The notes under the pieces were generated by a model that saw only the letters and a list, made by a program, of their open reading frames with translations, did not search any database and was not told the origin of the DNA. Below are positions 1 to 10,271 of a stretch of DNA of 64,000 nucleotides, piece by piece. Numbering within the stretch: position 1 is the first letter of the stretch; every line of letters starts with the position of its first letter. The stretch is from Diphasiastrum complanatum (taxonomy: Eukaryota; Streptophyta; Lycopodiopsida; Lycopodiales; Lycopodiaceae), in NCBI GenBank assembly GCA_029204225.1, contig CM055092.1, positions 24,412,881-24,476,880 on the forward strand. Direction: 5' to 3'. The translations under genes and the position numbers were made by a program.

Positions 1-102
1 ATTCATGCACTAACAATCCCTCTGACATGCTTCCCTCTGGCCTTGCCTTCTGACGCACAAAATCTTTCAACACTCATGAATCTCTCCAAGAAAAACATCC
101 AC

Positions 103-205
103 CTATAGAAAATTATTAACACAATGAGAGCATTATGTTATTAATTCAAAAAGAATTACACTACATTTATTGAAACCACTAAAATCAAAATCATGTGTAT
201 TATAC
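103..205 (-). other. Intron in the CACTA-1 transposase
   Basis: On the minus strand CTCAAG|gtataat and ttttctatag|GTGGATG fit plant donor and acceptor consensus. Removing the 103 nt restores the DUF4218 reading HSR|WMFF. The related CACTA-2 reads the same residues without interruption (MHTRWMF at about 5793-5813), which supports the boundary. In CACTA-3 the donor is kept but the acceptor is altered. Confidence 0.65.
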
Positions 206-914
206 CTTGAGTGCACATGACCGGCAATACCAACTTCTTGGACCAAGTGCACAAGCAGATGCACCTGTATGTCTAGGATAGAAGTTTGAAAATCACTCTC
301 AAGCGTATATACAGCCTCCACCATATCTTCATGTCTTTTTTTTGCACATCTATCTCACGACTCTCCTTACCACACATCCATCTACATCATATTTGTAGTA
401 TAACTAGATTTTAATTTCATAAGATATCGATGTGAACAAAAAAATGTAAGAACATGACAACGGATGCTAGTTTGTAAATGCAATCACGAAGTTGATCAGT
501 TAGACAACCATGAATGCACATTGGAAATATGTACTCGACCATCTTCAACCAATCATGAGATTTTAGACCATGGAGATTTCCTTCAGCTATAAATGATGTT
601 TGTAGTGAATGAGAAAAACTTGTTGGTGTTCTCATCTTGCAAATGACTGACCGTAATGTACTTATACTCTTCTTTCATAAGAATCCAATGGGCACTTGGA
701 ATAGTATAGGTATTTCCATCAGTACTAAATTTTTGCCAATACTCTTTTTTTTGTTTTTTGATTCTTGTAAATCATGTCTGGCAAAAATGCTATCTTTGTC
801 GCCCACCAAGTGTTTCCATATTGATTCACCCACATTTTTTAAAATGTGCATAGGATTAAGCAAGTGATTGATCAAAAGGTTATTTCAATATGGTACACAT
901 TGAAGATGGATAGT

Positions 915-962
915 CTTTTCATACCATTGATTGGCTTTCAATCCAATCAATGGTATGAAAAG
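915..962. repeat. Perfect hairpin with 20-bp arms inside CACTA-1
   Basis: CTTTTCATACCATTGATTGG is followed by 8 nt and then its exact reverse complement. The same palindrome is preserved in CACTA-3 at 17952-17999. It lies within former transposase coding sequence. Confidence 0.85.
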
Positions 963-1192
963 TTTGTGCCTATCTGCCATGGACATTATCTTTGGGGGCA
1001 TTCTTGTTTATGATCTTCCTCCAAAGCCTCTTCTATGAACATTACTAAATGGATGATTTTCATTATGCAAGTACTTGCGATGATTTTCATATACAACTTT
1101 ACAAACCTACTAAAATCTTTAAAAAAAACTCAAACTTATTTGCCCAAATAAGGATGTAACAATTGTATCAATCAATTTATATCTTGCAGTTA

Positions 1193-1262
1193 AGGGTGTT
1201 GGCTCAATTGGTTATCTTGACATCCAAAGTTTCTTTGGTCTCAAGTTCGAGCCTCTCCTTGG
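1193..1262 (+). repeat. tRNA-derived SINE head or tRNA pseudogene
   Basis: TGGCTCAATTGG at 1200-1211 matches the Pol III A box and AGTTCGAGCC at 1244-1253 matches the B box. Their start-to-start distance is 44 nt, as in a tRNA. The acceptor stem does not close well, so this is not a functional tRNA. A plant SINE promoter head is the likeliest reading; I could not define a 3' tail. Confidence 0.4.
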
Positions 1263-1440
1263 AAACCAAGAAGCATTTATATCTTGCTTGGAGGTTCAAT
1301 ATAAGCAACAAAGCAGCCAAACGAGATGTCTTTGCTCCAGGATATAATGGTGTGTTTGATTTTTCTCTCAATATTTTTTTTCTCGTCACTAATAGAATGA
1401 ATTGATTTTCACTTTTGGTTTGGAGAAAACAGATAGAGGT

Positions 1441-1655
1441 TGAAAGAGAGAGAGAATGAGAAGTAATGTGTGTATGTGTGTATATATGAAATGCGAATTT
1501 GTGAGACAGAGGTAGAAAGGTAAAGTTTCCTTAGAGAGATATTTTGTGTGAAGAGAGAGAGGGAGAATTGGTTTCTGGATCTTATTTTTGGTTTTAAAAA
1601 AAAGGGATGAGAGAGAGAGAGAGAGAGATAAAGTGTGTATGTGTGTGTGTGTCTT
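1441..1655. repeat. GA- and TG-rich low-complexity stretch
   Basis: Short GA runs (about 1445-1455, 1551-1562, 1609-1629) and a TG run (about 1633-1652) are interspersed. No coding signal is seen. Confidence 0.7.
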
Positions 1656-3254
1656 GAGAACCGCTGATGCTCATCTACTCCACTCCTTAGCTAGAAGCAG
1701 GCTCATCTCCTCACAATCAACATTGATGATAGTTCCCCCTCTTGAGAATAACTCTTTAGCTAGAACCAGGCTCATCTGCTCTTTTGCTCCTCAATAATTC
1801 CTTTTCTCCTCACAATCATCATGGGTGGCACTTATTAATTGGTGAGGTTAATGAGGTTTGGTTGAGACTAATTATTATCCTTTTTTGTAGTACATAACTT
1901 ACTTGCAGAGGTTTGTTACTAATCGAACACTAGTTTTTTGCAATATAAAGAATAAGAAGAAGGATTTGGAAGAGAGACATCAGAAGCACCGAAACAAAAT
2001 TTATGTGGATCAAGTAGAAATACTTAACCAGAACAACATCACAATTAAAGCAGAGTGAATAGAGTGAAGTTCAAAGTTTTGTTTTATCAATGAAGAGGTG
2101 ATGGAAGATCTTGGAGGCCAAACCGAACTAAAAGACCTACTTGTGCAATCTCGCTTGAATACGTTTCGTGGTTGATAAAATATTCTACACATATGGTAGA
2201 TTGTTAAAAAGCCTATATCAACTATTTTTCCTCCATGCTAGCACCCATTGCCTCCGATTGTGCTATATGTTTGAGCCTCTCAAGGTGTGTTTCTTTTGAT
2301 TCTCCTTTTACAGTTTTTGTAGTGCTCAATTGTCTGTCCATAAGTAGTATGCCCAATATATGCATATTGTGAATTGGGAAATGGCTAGAACTTCTAATTA
2401 CAAGTAGATGGCAATGTGTGCCTTCTCCTCCTAAAGAAGCAGCACATCAACAAGCTTGTGACCCTTGATTCAAAGCCTTGTTATTAACCTCAAAGTTGTA
2501 TGCTATAGTCAAAGTTTCCAACATGTCCCTTCTCTTTGAAATGAAACGCATTTTCTAGCTCTAGGTTGAGGAGTCAACTATTCTAGCTTTTTGATAGTCT
2601 TCATGTCTACATGAGTTATGACTTTTGATGGCTACTCAATTCTTATCTTATGTCTAAATGTTTCCTTCGTGATTCGCCTACCTCCACAAAGTTGGTCCAT
2701 AATCCTTCCTTGTAGGGTTCACTATCCACAAATTTAAAAAATACAATTCACTTCTTATGTGTATAATATAGTATTGCAAATCACAAGCACATCATAACAC
2801 CAAATTATGTGTCGTATGCCACACAAAAAGGGTGGAGATCCTCTCCATTTTTGTACTTTTCACACAAAAAAATGTTAGGCAAAGCCATGAAATGTATTTT
2901 ATGTGCTATTCCTCCTATCTGTCTAGAAACCAACTTTATGGGTTTGCTCGGGTCCACAACCCATCAACTAACATTTAGTTGACTTCGAACATAATCCAAC
3001 TAACTGGATTCCAAAATCCAATAGTGTTTTGGAATGCATGACCCTTACGTTCTGGAACGTAGCTTTCCATAACCCGGATCCGTTCCAAAAAGCAACGTTT
3101 CAAAACACGATTGGAATGCAACGTTCCAAAAGGGGGTGCAATTTACTTGAATACTCAGAGCTTGAAACTTGAGGTCATGCCAATAGTGTGCATACAATCT
3201 TTGTGATGCTGGTGCAAGAAGTCTTTGTAATAACATTTGAATTGTGAGTCAATA
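1656..3254. other. No gene recognised
   Basis: AT-rich sequence with only short random open frames. At 1681-1800 the phrase CTAGAA(G/C)CAGGCTCATCT occurs twice, about 75 nt apart. Nothing else could be assigned. Confidence 0.5.
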
Positions 3255-3587
3255 TTATAAGTCAAAATTCCCATTACATTGCTCGTCAAATAGTGCCTCA
3301 TTTTCATAATTATGTAAGTCCATACACTTATCTGGATCTAATTCTAAGTGAAATTGTAAATTTTTCTGCCTATGAGTATAAGAGCTATGATCATCTTTGT
3401 CCACACTTTCTTCCTCTAGCCATTCTTCATCAAAGCATGGCATTCTCATCGGCAATTGCCTTTCTACATTCATACTTTCATTTGCAATTTCATCTTCAAT
3501 GGTTTCAGCATCAAATGGAACTTGGATTTTTGGCTCGATCAAGGGTTCAGGCTCGATTTCCAGTTCCTCGTGCAAGTCGTTTGACAT
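3255..3587 (-). CDS. Unrecognised acidic open reading frame (110 codons)
   Basis: The predicted peptide starts MSNDLHEELEIEPEP and is rich in Glu and Asp through its first half, with no signal peptide, membrane segment or motif I recognise. It lies on the same strand as CACTA-1 and about 2 kb upstream of it, so it could be a fragment of a transposon accessory protein, but nothing shows this. A chance ORF is as likely. Confidence 0.2.
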   Translation of the reverse strand: MSNDLHEELEIEPEPLIEPKIQVPFDAETIEDEIANESMNVERQLPMRMPCFDEEWLEEESVDKDDHSSYTHRQKNLQFHLELDPDKCMDLHNYENEALFDEQCNGNFDL

Positions 3588-4509
3588 ATCTGATGCAATA
3601 TATGTCTTAAATATACGTCGTGATCTTGTAATGAGTTGGATGACATATTACCACTGAGGGAATAATTGATCCAGACGAAATATGATCTACAATAGACAAA
3701 TAAAATCAATGCATAGTGTAATCACAATTTGTGTTCAGCGTGATCGAACAAAAAAATCACATAAAATAGAGTGCAATTTGCAAGGTAGTTATAAATGTTC
3801 AAAATGTCATGGCAACAAGAACATGTCATATGAGTTCATAAGTATTACTTTTGTTGAGTCGGTTGCAGAGAATCCGGACACATCCTTTCTAATCGTAGCA
3901 TTGTTTCTGGACACGATAGTTAACGTTGAACCGTCTCACATCAAAGGTGAAGTATTTTCCATTACTTCCATAGTCAACCTCCTAAATATGTTGAAGTGTG
4001 CTAACATAGTCCAGGTCACCTGCACCTTCTTTTGTGCCCTTTGTTCGGGCAACATGGTACCAGTCAAGCTAGAGGCATAATTGTCATATACAGATATGGA
4101 TCAACGACGTCCGCTGCCACTACCACTACCACTTCCTCTCATGGTCGCATGCAAAAAGTACTTGCAGATGCTGAACATACGAATCATTTACAAAATAAAT
4201 TCTATCATATGTTGGACAATTATTATATAGCCAAAGATTTGAAAATCGAAAAATTCACATTATGAAGAATTTGTGAAAAACGTATTCATGGCAATACAAT
4301 TAATTCTATACAATTACAAACACAATCAATGCTAAACAAGAATAAAGTCTTTTATAAGGCATCATAAAGTTTTAACTATGTCGCATTTGCACAAAATCTA
4401 GTTGGACTAAGAAAGAAACTAGATCAATCACATATGAAGAGCATTTTTAGGGGATAATAGCTCAAAAAGTGAAGGTTATAAATCATATGACACTACTTTA
4501 GAATGACAA
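3588..4509. other. No gene recognised; flank of CACTA-2
   Basis: Contains a 132-codon open frame at 3682-4080 without recognisable motifs. Around 4096 a start codon opens a short Pro-Leu repeat (RPLPLPLPLPL) that soon ends. Because it immediately precedes the CACTA-2 tnp2 block it may be decayed transposase N-terminal sequence, but this is only inferred from position. Confidence 0.3.
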
Positions 4510-6025
4510 AGTTGTTAGTAGTAGAGATAATTATAATATTCCTCCATGGCTAAGTATAAAAACGGGACATTTGTTTCTAGCTCTATTGGTTCCAGAAAAA
4601 CACAAGATTAAGAACATGGATGTTTACCTCGAACCATTGATTGAACAATTGTCCAAGCTTTGGAATGGTGTCAATGCATATGACATCTCAAGGCCTTTGC
4701 AAGAAAGAGATTTCACTCTTCGTGGAATTCTAATGTGGACAATGCATGATTATCCTGGTTAGAGTGAATGTTCAGGTATGATTAATCTTCGTTTGGATTG
4801 TTAATAATAATCTTTTATTCTCATGATCTATGACATCTCATAAATATATTCTAACTTTCTAATGCAATCATAAATGCAGGTTTTACAACATCTAGATATA
4901 AAGCATGCTACATATGTGGGCCAAATTTGGAAAGTCGTCATAGTACAAATTCGTTGAGGAAAGTTGTGTACATAAATCATAGAAATTACCACAAATCGCT
5001 CATCCTTTTCGGATGCAAGAGCCTGGGGAAAACTGGAAGATGGCCCTTTAATCACACCTCCACCAATCCGAATGAGATTAAAAGATTGGTACGATGACTG
5101 GATAAAAGAACATGATGTAAATGATTCATGGGATAATTCAATTACAAGTGTTGATATTCTAATGATTACCCTGTAGGAAAAATCTCTTAATCAATCACCT
5201 CTTGGATCCTATGCATATATACAAAAAGGTGGGTGAACGTATATGGAACATATAATTGGTGAAAATGACACTGTTGTAGCATGTCAAGACTTGGAGGTGG
5301 CTAAGGTGAAGAGACCTTATTGGATTCAAAACGATGAAAGTGGGATGACAGACATTCCTAGTGTGTCATGGATTCTAACAAAGGGAGAACTCTCACAAGT
5401 AAAAAATGTCATAAGACAAATAAGAACTCCAACTGGCTATCCACATTCCCTATGCAACCCTTTCACCAAAGATGATAAATTTAGTGGATTAAAATCTCAT
5501 GATTGGCTAAAGATGTTTCAATTCATTCTTCCGATTGCTATTCGGGGTTGCTTAGGAGACAATCTATGAAGTACTTTGTACAAATTAGCATCAATTGTCA
5601 GGTGTTTACAAAACTCATTTGTGACTAGGGACATTAAAAAAGACATGACAATACAAAAAGAATGTGCTCCGCTATTTGTACATTATTTTGAATTTCTGTG
5701 CATGCTAGATAGAGATTTTTCAACTTCTTTCATGGATATACAAGTTCATCTACTTGTGCATTTGGTTGATGAAGTTTCCATTGTCAGGCCAATGCACACT
5801 AGATGGATGTTCTGCGTTGAGCGTTTAATGAAAGTTATAAAAGACTTTGAAAGGCAGAAGGCAAGGCCAGAAGGTAGCATTGTAGAGAATGTTGGCTTGT
5901 TCAAGAATCATTGTTTTACAGCACAAAATATATCTTGCAAATACACCATAACATGCCAAGGTTATGGCGTGATGAATATGATGATCGAGTTTAAGGTGAA
6001 TTACCTCAAGGAAAAGGAGTCGTAA
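4510..6025 (+). pseudogene. CACTA-2 transposase (tnp2 plus DUF4218), broken
   Basis: This is a long remnant of an En/Spm-type transposase. In order it shows the tnp2 segment NIPPWLSIKTGHLFLALLVP (about 4535-4594) and MDVYLEPLIEQLSKLW (4617-4664), an intron, FTTSRYKACYICGPN, then DPMHIYKKVGERIWNI (about 5200-5247). The DUF4218 part follows, with GLKSHDWLKMFQFILPIAIR, MDIQVHLLVHLVDEV and RQKARPEGSI, ending at a stop at 6023-6025. A TAG near 4760, a stop at 5567-5569 and at least two frameshifts (one near 5248) make it non-functional. It is related to, but clearly diverged from, CACTA-1 and CACTA-3. It lacks the second intron those two copies carry. No termini were found. Confidence 0.8.
4776..4879 (+). 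other. Intron in CACTA-2 tnp2 region
   Basis: TTCAG|gtatga and aaatgcag|GTTTTACAAC give the in-frame junction SG|FTT, at the place where tnp2 proteins continue toward the ACPIC-like motif (here ACYICG). CACTA-3 has the same acceptor context (cttttag|GTTTTACAAC at 17737/17738). Confidence 0.7.
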
Positions 6026-6063
6026 GAAAATGTTTGCGTTGTTACGTGAAAAACTTGGCACAT

Positions 6064-6448
6064 TCATTTTATAAAATTGTGGAAGAATGGACAAGTGGAT
6101 TTCAAAGTACGCAAAAGCCAAAAAAGAGAGAAGTGTGGCCTTGAGACGACTTTGTAGCGGCCAATAGTGCCATTTAATTTTAGCTTTTTCTTGTACACCC
6201 ATTTGCAGTCGACTACTTTTCTATTTGTTGGCAGTGGCTCTAACGTCCATGCCTCGTTTCGCCTCATCAAGCTTACTAGTCACCAACATGCCTCGACGTG
6301 GAATAAAATCTAGGAATGACCAATAAACTCGAACACTGGAGGGCCGGTCTACCATATTAGGACTATTCCATGTCCTTAACCGAATATGGCCATAACATGC
6401 TTCATCCCTTAAACATGTTCTATCTTCAGAATGGGAAAAAAAAAACAT
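6064..6448 (-). pseudogene. Ty1/copia reverse transcriptase N-terminal fragment
   Basis: The minus strand reads NEAWTLEPLPTNRKVVDCKW then VYKKKLKLNGTIGRYK (about 6255-6150). This is the start of the copia RVT_2 domain, whose usual text is a TW(E/D)LVPLP block followed by a KWV(F/Y)K block. After GRYKVVSRPHFS homology ends, so only the first 40-50 residues remain. The sequence up to 6448 is open on the minus strand but not recognised. It stands directly left of, and in opposite orientation to, the copia A-1 fragment. Confidence 0.7.
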
Positions 6449-6565
6449 GAAGCTATTTTTTAAGCTTTCAAGTCTTACCCATGAACCATTGTTCTTAGTA
6501 TGATCTTTCTATTTGAATAAGTACTAAGAGGTACAACAATATTTAAATTGCTTGCCTCCACTCAT

Positions 6566-7893
6566 GAATATGTTGTGTGCCAGTTTATTGAGCAATAGGT
6601 GGCCAAGTGCTATTTTGGATGGAGGGACACCTTTTGAGATGCTATTCAAGAGGAGGCCGAGTGTCAACTTTCTAAGAACGTTTGGATGCATATGCTATGT
6701 CAACATTACTCTTGATGATAGGACCAAGGAGGATCCATTTTCAAGAAGAGGTATTTTTGTTGGATATAGTGAGGTGAGTAAAGTGTACAAGGTTTACATT
6801 TCTTCTATTAACAAAGTGATTGTTGGTAGAAATGTCATCTTTGATGAGGGAAACATTCCAAAAGTGTCTTCAAGAATGATTGATGGTAGTATGGATGGAT
6901 CTAACATTCTTGATGTTGATGAAAAGGATCCTACTTTGTATGGTGATGATGATGGACCTTCATCAAGTCAAAAGCCAAGGCGAACATCAAGAGAAAGACA
7001 AGTACCTTCAAGGCTCACATATGATCAAAAGGGTAAGCAAGTAGTTTCTAGAAATTATGTTGCTTTCCTAACCTCTTTGGATGAACCTACAAGGGTAGAT
7101 CAAGCAAGGAGAATTGAACATCTTTTGGAGGATCTTCTTGTGTAGATGATGCTATCAAGTGGATGGATGTTATCTTGCTATAAAATCCAGTAGTGGATCT
7201 AGAAAATAAATTTTGTTTAATCACTTTGATGGTCAAGTTGAAGATCAAGAGGTTGATCTCAAAGCACTTCAACTAGTCAAAAGGGAAGTTGGTAGTTTGG
7301 AGCTAGTCAAGAGCATCAAAGGAGAGGTAATTGGCGAAGATGTTATAGATCTATTTTTGCAACTTATTGAAGAATCGGTGAACGAAGCAGAAAGGAAATG
7401 TTGTTCAATTCTACTTTACTTGTTCTATCTTATGGCTGAGCATTTTTTTGTGGATGTGTGCAAATTGTCAAGATATGGTAAAACTAGCTTAGTACATTGG
7501 TAAACATCATTTTGATGTTGGCTTTGTACTAGCATTCTTGGATGGTTTTGCTGATGGAAATGAAGCTATTGGAGGCTCATTATATCAATCATTCATGGCC
7601 AAGTCATTAAGTGTTCATGATATCTTATGGCAAGATTGAGACTCATTCATGGACTATCATGGTGGATTCATGGCAACAAAGGACAAAGGAGGAGACATGC
7701 AAGCAAATGTTGATCACTCACATTTATTATTTGTTTGTTGTATTTTTTCAAAGAGTTCAGAGTTGAAAGCATGGAAGAATCATCTTATTTACATTCTACG
7801 TGATTCTTCATGTCTCATTGAAATGATATTACAACATTTTGTGAGGGAGCAAGTCATTGAAAAGGAGGTGGAGCTTCAACATGTGTCTTGTAT
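6566..7893 (+). mobile_element. Copia A-1: RT-less Ty1/copia fragment (integrase tail, novel insert, RNase H tail)
   Basis: The left part encodes the C-terminal end of a copia integrase and the SH3-like domain after it: SNRWPSAILDGGTPFEML, FLRTFGCICYVN, RGIFVGYSEVSK, VYKVYISS. A linker GPSSSQKPRRTSRERQVPSR follows. Where the reverse transcriptase should begin, after VDQAR, the sequence instead enters the family A insert (7100-7780). It ends with a fragment of RNase H tail (VIEKEVELQHVS, about 7852-7890). The copy is cut at about 7895 by a minus-strand copia. Several stops break it. The same structure recurs at 52200-54542 and, inverted, at 57188-58300. Confidence 0.75.
7140..7780 (+). pseudogene. 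Family A insert ORF in place of reverse transcriptase (copy 1)
   Basis: Open stretches read QVEDQEVDLKALQLVKREVG (7225-7284), VDVCKLSRYGKTS and, after a frame change, FADGNEAIGGSL and HGGFMATKDKGGDMQANVDH. I see no YxDD, no RT palm motif and no known domain. The same residues recur in the copies at 52900-53540 and 57247-57560, which shows a shared origin. Copy 1 lacks about 50 nt near 7110 compared with copy 2. Function unknown. Confidence 0.55.
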
Positions 7894-7895
7894 AG

Positions 7896-8812
7896 CTAAT
7901 ATGAAAGGTCAGGTGTGAACTTGCTCCACTATCAGTCCACCAAGGATCTAAATCTCCATCATTAACAAGCATACATGAAGACATCACAAAAGCATCATCA
8001 TTTGCATCTTGAACATCCAAACCATCCTCATGAAGAATAAGATTACCTTTGGTGTCTCCTTGATCTCTCTTCTACTTGTAGCAGTCACTTGCAAAGTTTC
8101 CTTTGATGCCACAATATAAGCACTTGAGCTTTGATATATCCTTCTTTTTGACACTTGAAGAAGCATCTACTTGATCTTTCTCTTTAGACCACTTACCTTT
8201 GGTTTTGCCCTTGAATGATTCCTTTGTGAACATAACATCCTCTTGAAGTGTCGATGTAGATCCACTTCTTGCTTGAAGCCTATATTTCTCATTGATCGAT
8301 CTCTTGAAGATCCATCAAACTTGGCAAATTCTTTTGAATAGCAATACTTTGAACAATGTTAGCATGAGCATCCAACAATTAAGAATTACTTGAATAAGCT
8401 CTCCTCCCTTAACGCTTTCATTAATGCAAGTCAACTCATCATTCAATGCTTTCATCCTCAAAAAAAAGGTACTTGGACTTTTTTCATTCTTTTGCAAAGA
8501 AGAAAATATTTGCCTTCTTAGAGTCAGCACTCTAGTAGACTTGGATTCATAAAGCTTCTTCAATGAATCCCAAGCTTCCAAAGATAACGTGCACTTACCA
8601 ACTTCCTTGAGAAGCTCATTGATAACATTGATCTTTGTCATGTGTAGAGCCTTCTTGGCCCTCTTGTCATACCTCACTTGGTCTTGTTGTGTTGCTGGTC
8701 TCTCCTCCAAATCTACAACAATATCCAAAACATCATTCATCTCAAGAAGTGACTCCATCCTCACTTTCCATGATGAGTAGTTACTTGAGATAAGCCTATC
8801 ATTGGCTTCCAA
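7896..8812 (-). pseudogene. Ty1/copia gag and protease, 5' end of a minus-strand element
   Basis: The gag start (8812) reads MEANDRLISSNYSSWKVRME, then EAWDSLKKLYESKSTR and RMKALNDELTCINESVKGGE, typical of the copia gag UBN2/DUF4219 type that forms the virus-like particle. A zinc knuckle CLYCGIKGNFASDC lies at about 8135-8090 and has Asn where the CCHC His should be. The protease motif PWWTDSGASSHLTF (about 7940-7900) keeps the catalytic DSGA. At about 7895 the frame runs into antisense copia A-1 sequence, so integrase, RT and RNase H are missing. A leader of about 620 nt (8813-9432) separates gag from the primer binding site. Confidence 0.75.
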
Positions 8813-9432
8813 GATGACTTCACTTAATGTTGTCCTGTAGCAATGACCTGATATTCTCTTTCAACCCCTTTTAATTCACAAAGCACTCCTTTGAACAACA
8901 ACAAACGCTTTCAAAAGAAATCACCAAGATTAGAAAATATCTCAAAAATTCTCTTCTAGCACTTTTACCAAGCAAATCAACACATAGAATCATGGAATCT
9001 TGATTAACCTATGATCGATCCTCAATTTAATGACTTTTTCCACTTTCTAAGATTGAGACACACTTAAATGAAGTCTAGAAAGCTCACTATCTAGAGATCC
9101 AATCAAAAATAGGGTTTTGACAAAATCACAAAAATTTGACTATTCCAAAAATCTACATGCAAATGCTGGAATTTTGATTATGCAATCTTATAGCCACCCT
9201 ACCACTAAGTCTGATATAATGATAAAAAAATGGGCCAAATCCAATATGTGAAATCAAAAATCGGAATTGATTAAGTTTATAGACCTATATAGGGTTTGAT
9301 CTACAAAAGATCCAATCTACGAAAGCAAAAAACTCGATTTTGGTGTAGAATCCCCTCTAGCATGCTCTAGCATTGATATCTTCACCAAATCATTGATAGA
9401 TCTGATTTTCTCCTTCATAACCTGAAACACAA

Positions 9433-9444
9433 GCTCTGATACCA
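9433..9444 (-). promoter_or_regulatory. Primer binding site for initiator-Met tRNA
   Basis: The minus strand reads TGGTATCAGAGC, the standard plant copia PBS complementary to the 3' end of tRNA-iMet. It starts directly after the LTR end (CTTTCACA), as expected. Confidence 0.85.
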
Positions 9445-10258
9445 TGTGAAAGTTTTCAGATCATTAAGATCCATTCACTTGAAAGATCTTTGGTTAGAAA
9501 GAGAAATACACTACCAATCTCACCAATGTAGAAAAATTAGCATCTACACAGAAAATGAGATGAAAACACTAATAGAACTTGATCAAACATGAATGAAATG
9601 ATAAAGTACTATTGCTATTCATAGAAAACTAGCAAGCTACTTTATTTCACATGTGTGGATCCAAAAATAACAATTATAGATCATTCTACACATAAAATTT
9701 CATGCAATCACAAGTATAGTGCACCAATGGATAGTAGTATAAGGGAAGCTCCCTAAGATCCTGCTTACAAGACAAAACACAACGGAAAACACACTATGGA
9801 GCAACCACCCAACCAAGTAGAAGCAACGAATCAACTCTAGAAGCTTCACCCCCAAGCCAAGGAACAAGAAGCATGAATGTAGAGTGAAACTCTGGCAATG
9901 AATCCATGATCACAATTAAGAAGTAGGGCGAGTTTGGACCTCTTATATAGAGCCAAAAGCATCATGGGCACATAGTGATGCATAGCCCTATGTTCCGTAT
10001 ACATAGGTTCACCTAGAATAGAGTCCCATGCATGGATTAACTATTCAAAGAATTGTTATTGATAACTCTACATATGAATACACTATTTCATACCTTGTCT
10101 AAACTCCATTTAGTGTGTTCTGGGCCTCACAAGGATATTAGTTACCTTCGGGTCACATCCAGTATGACGTGGCATAACTAACAGCTTGATTAACTGGAGT
10201 ACCGTGTATCCAAGACTAGGAGTATACTGAGTCATACTTACAAGTCATGGATATAACA
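9445..10258 (-). repeat. Copia LTR (5' LTR of the minus-strand gag fragment)
   Basis: On the minus strand the LTR ends TTTCACA next to the PBS and plausibly starts TGTTATATCC at 10258 (814 bp). A TATA box CTATATAAG lies at about 9943-9952. The last 330 bp are clearly related to the family A LTRs at 20088-20738 and 53969-54542 (GATGCTxATTTTTCTAC, CACATGTGTGGA), while the first part is different. The left boundary is inferred from a TG end beside a polypurine run. Confidence 0.6.
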
Positions 10259-10271
10259 TTTTTCCCTCCTT
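10259..10271 (-). other. Polypurine-tract-like run next to LTR start
   Basis: The minus strand reads AAGGAGGGAAAAA immediately before TGTTATATCC. A PPT here would make the LTR also the 3' LTR of an element lying to the right. No matching internal region was recognised. Confidence 0.35.

Larger units (their letters stand above)
1..1098 (-). mobile_element. CACTA-1: En/Spm-like DNA transposon remnant with tnp2/DUF4218 transposase
   Basis: This is the decayed 3' half of a CACTA (En/Spm) transposase gene, running off the left edge. Reading the minus strand, recognisable blocks are NPMHILKNVGESIWKHLV (about 850-760), GLKSHDWLKMVEYIFP (about 560-515), LASVV, LDIQVHLLVHLVQEVG (about 275-228) and, after an intron, RWMFFLERF. 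These match the order of the Transposase_21 (tnp2) and DUF4218 regions of plant CACTA elements, which normally cut and paste the element. Stops and frameshifts separate the blocks, so it is a pseudogene. Nearly the same sequence occurs in opposite orientation at 17738-18860 (CACTA-3). No terminal CACTA repeat is seen. Family assignment is firm; element limits are not. Confidence 0.8.

Noticed and set aside
1193-1262. Functional tRNA gene
   Set aside because: A and B boxes are present, but the acceptor and T stems do not pair properly.
6221-6448. 75-codon minus-strand ORF as a separate gene
   Set aside because: It overlaps the copia RT fragment in another frame and shows no motif.
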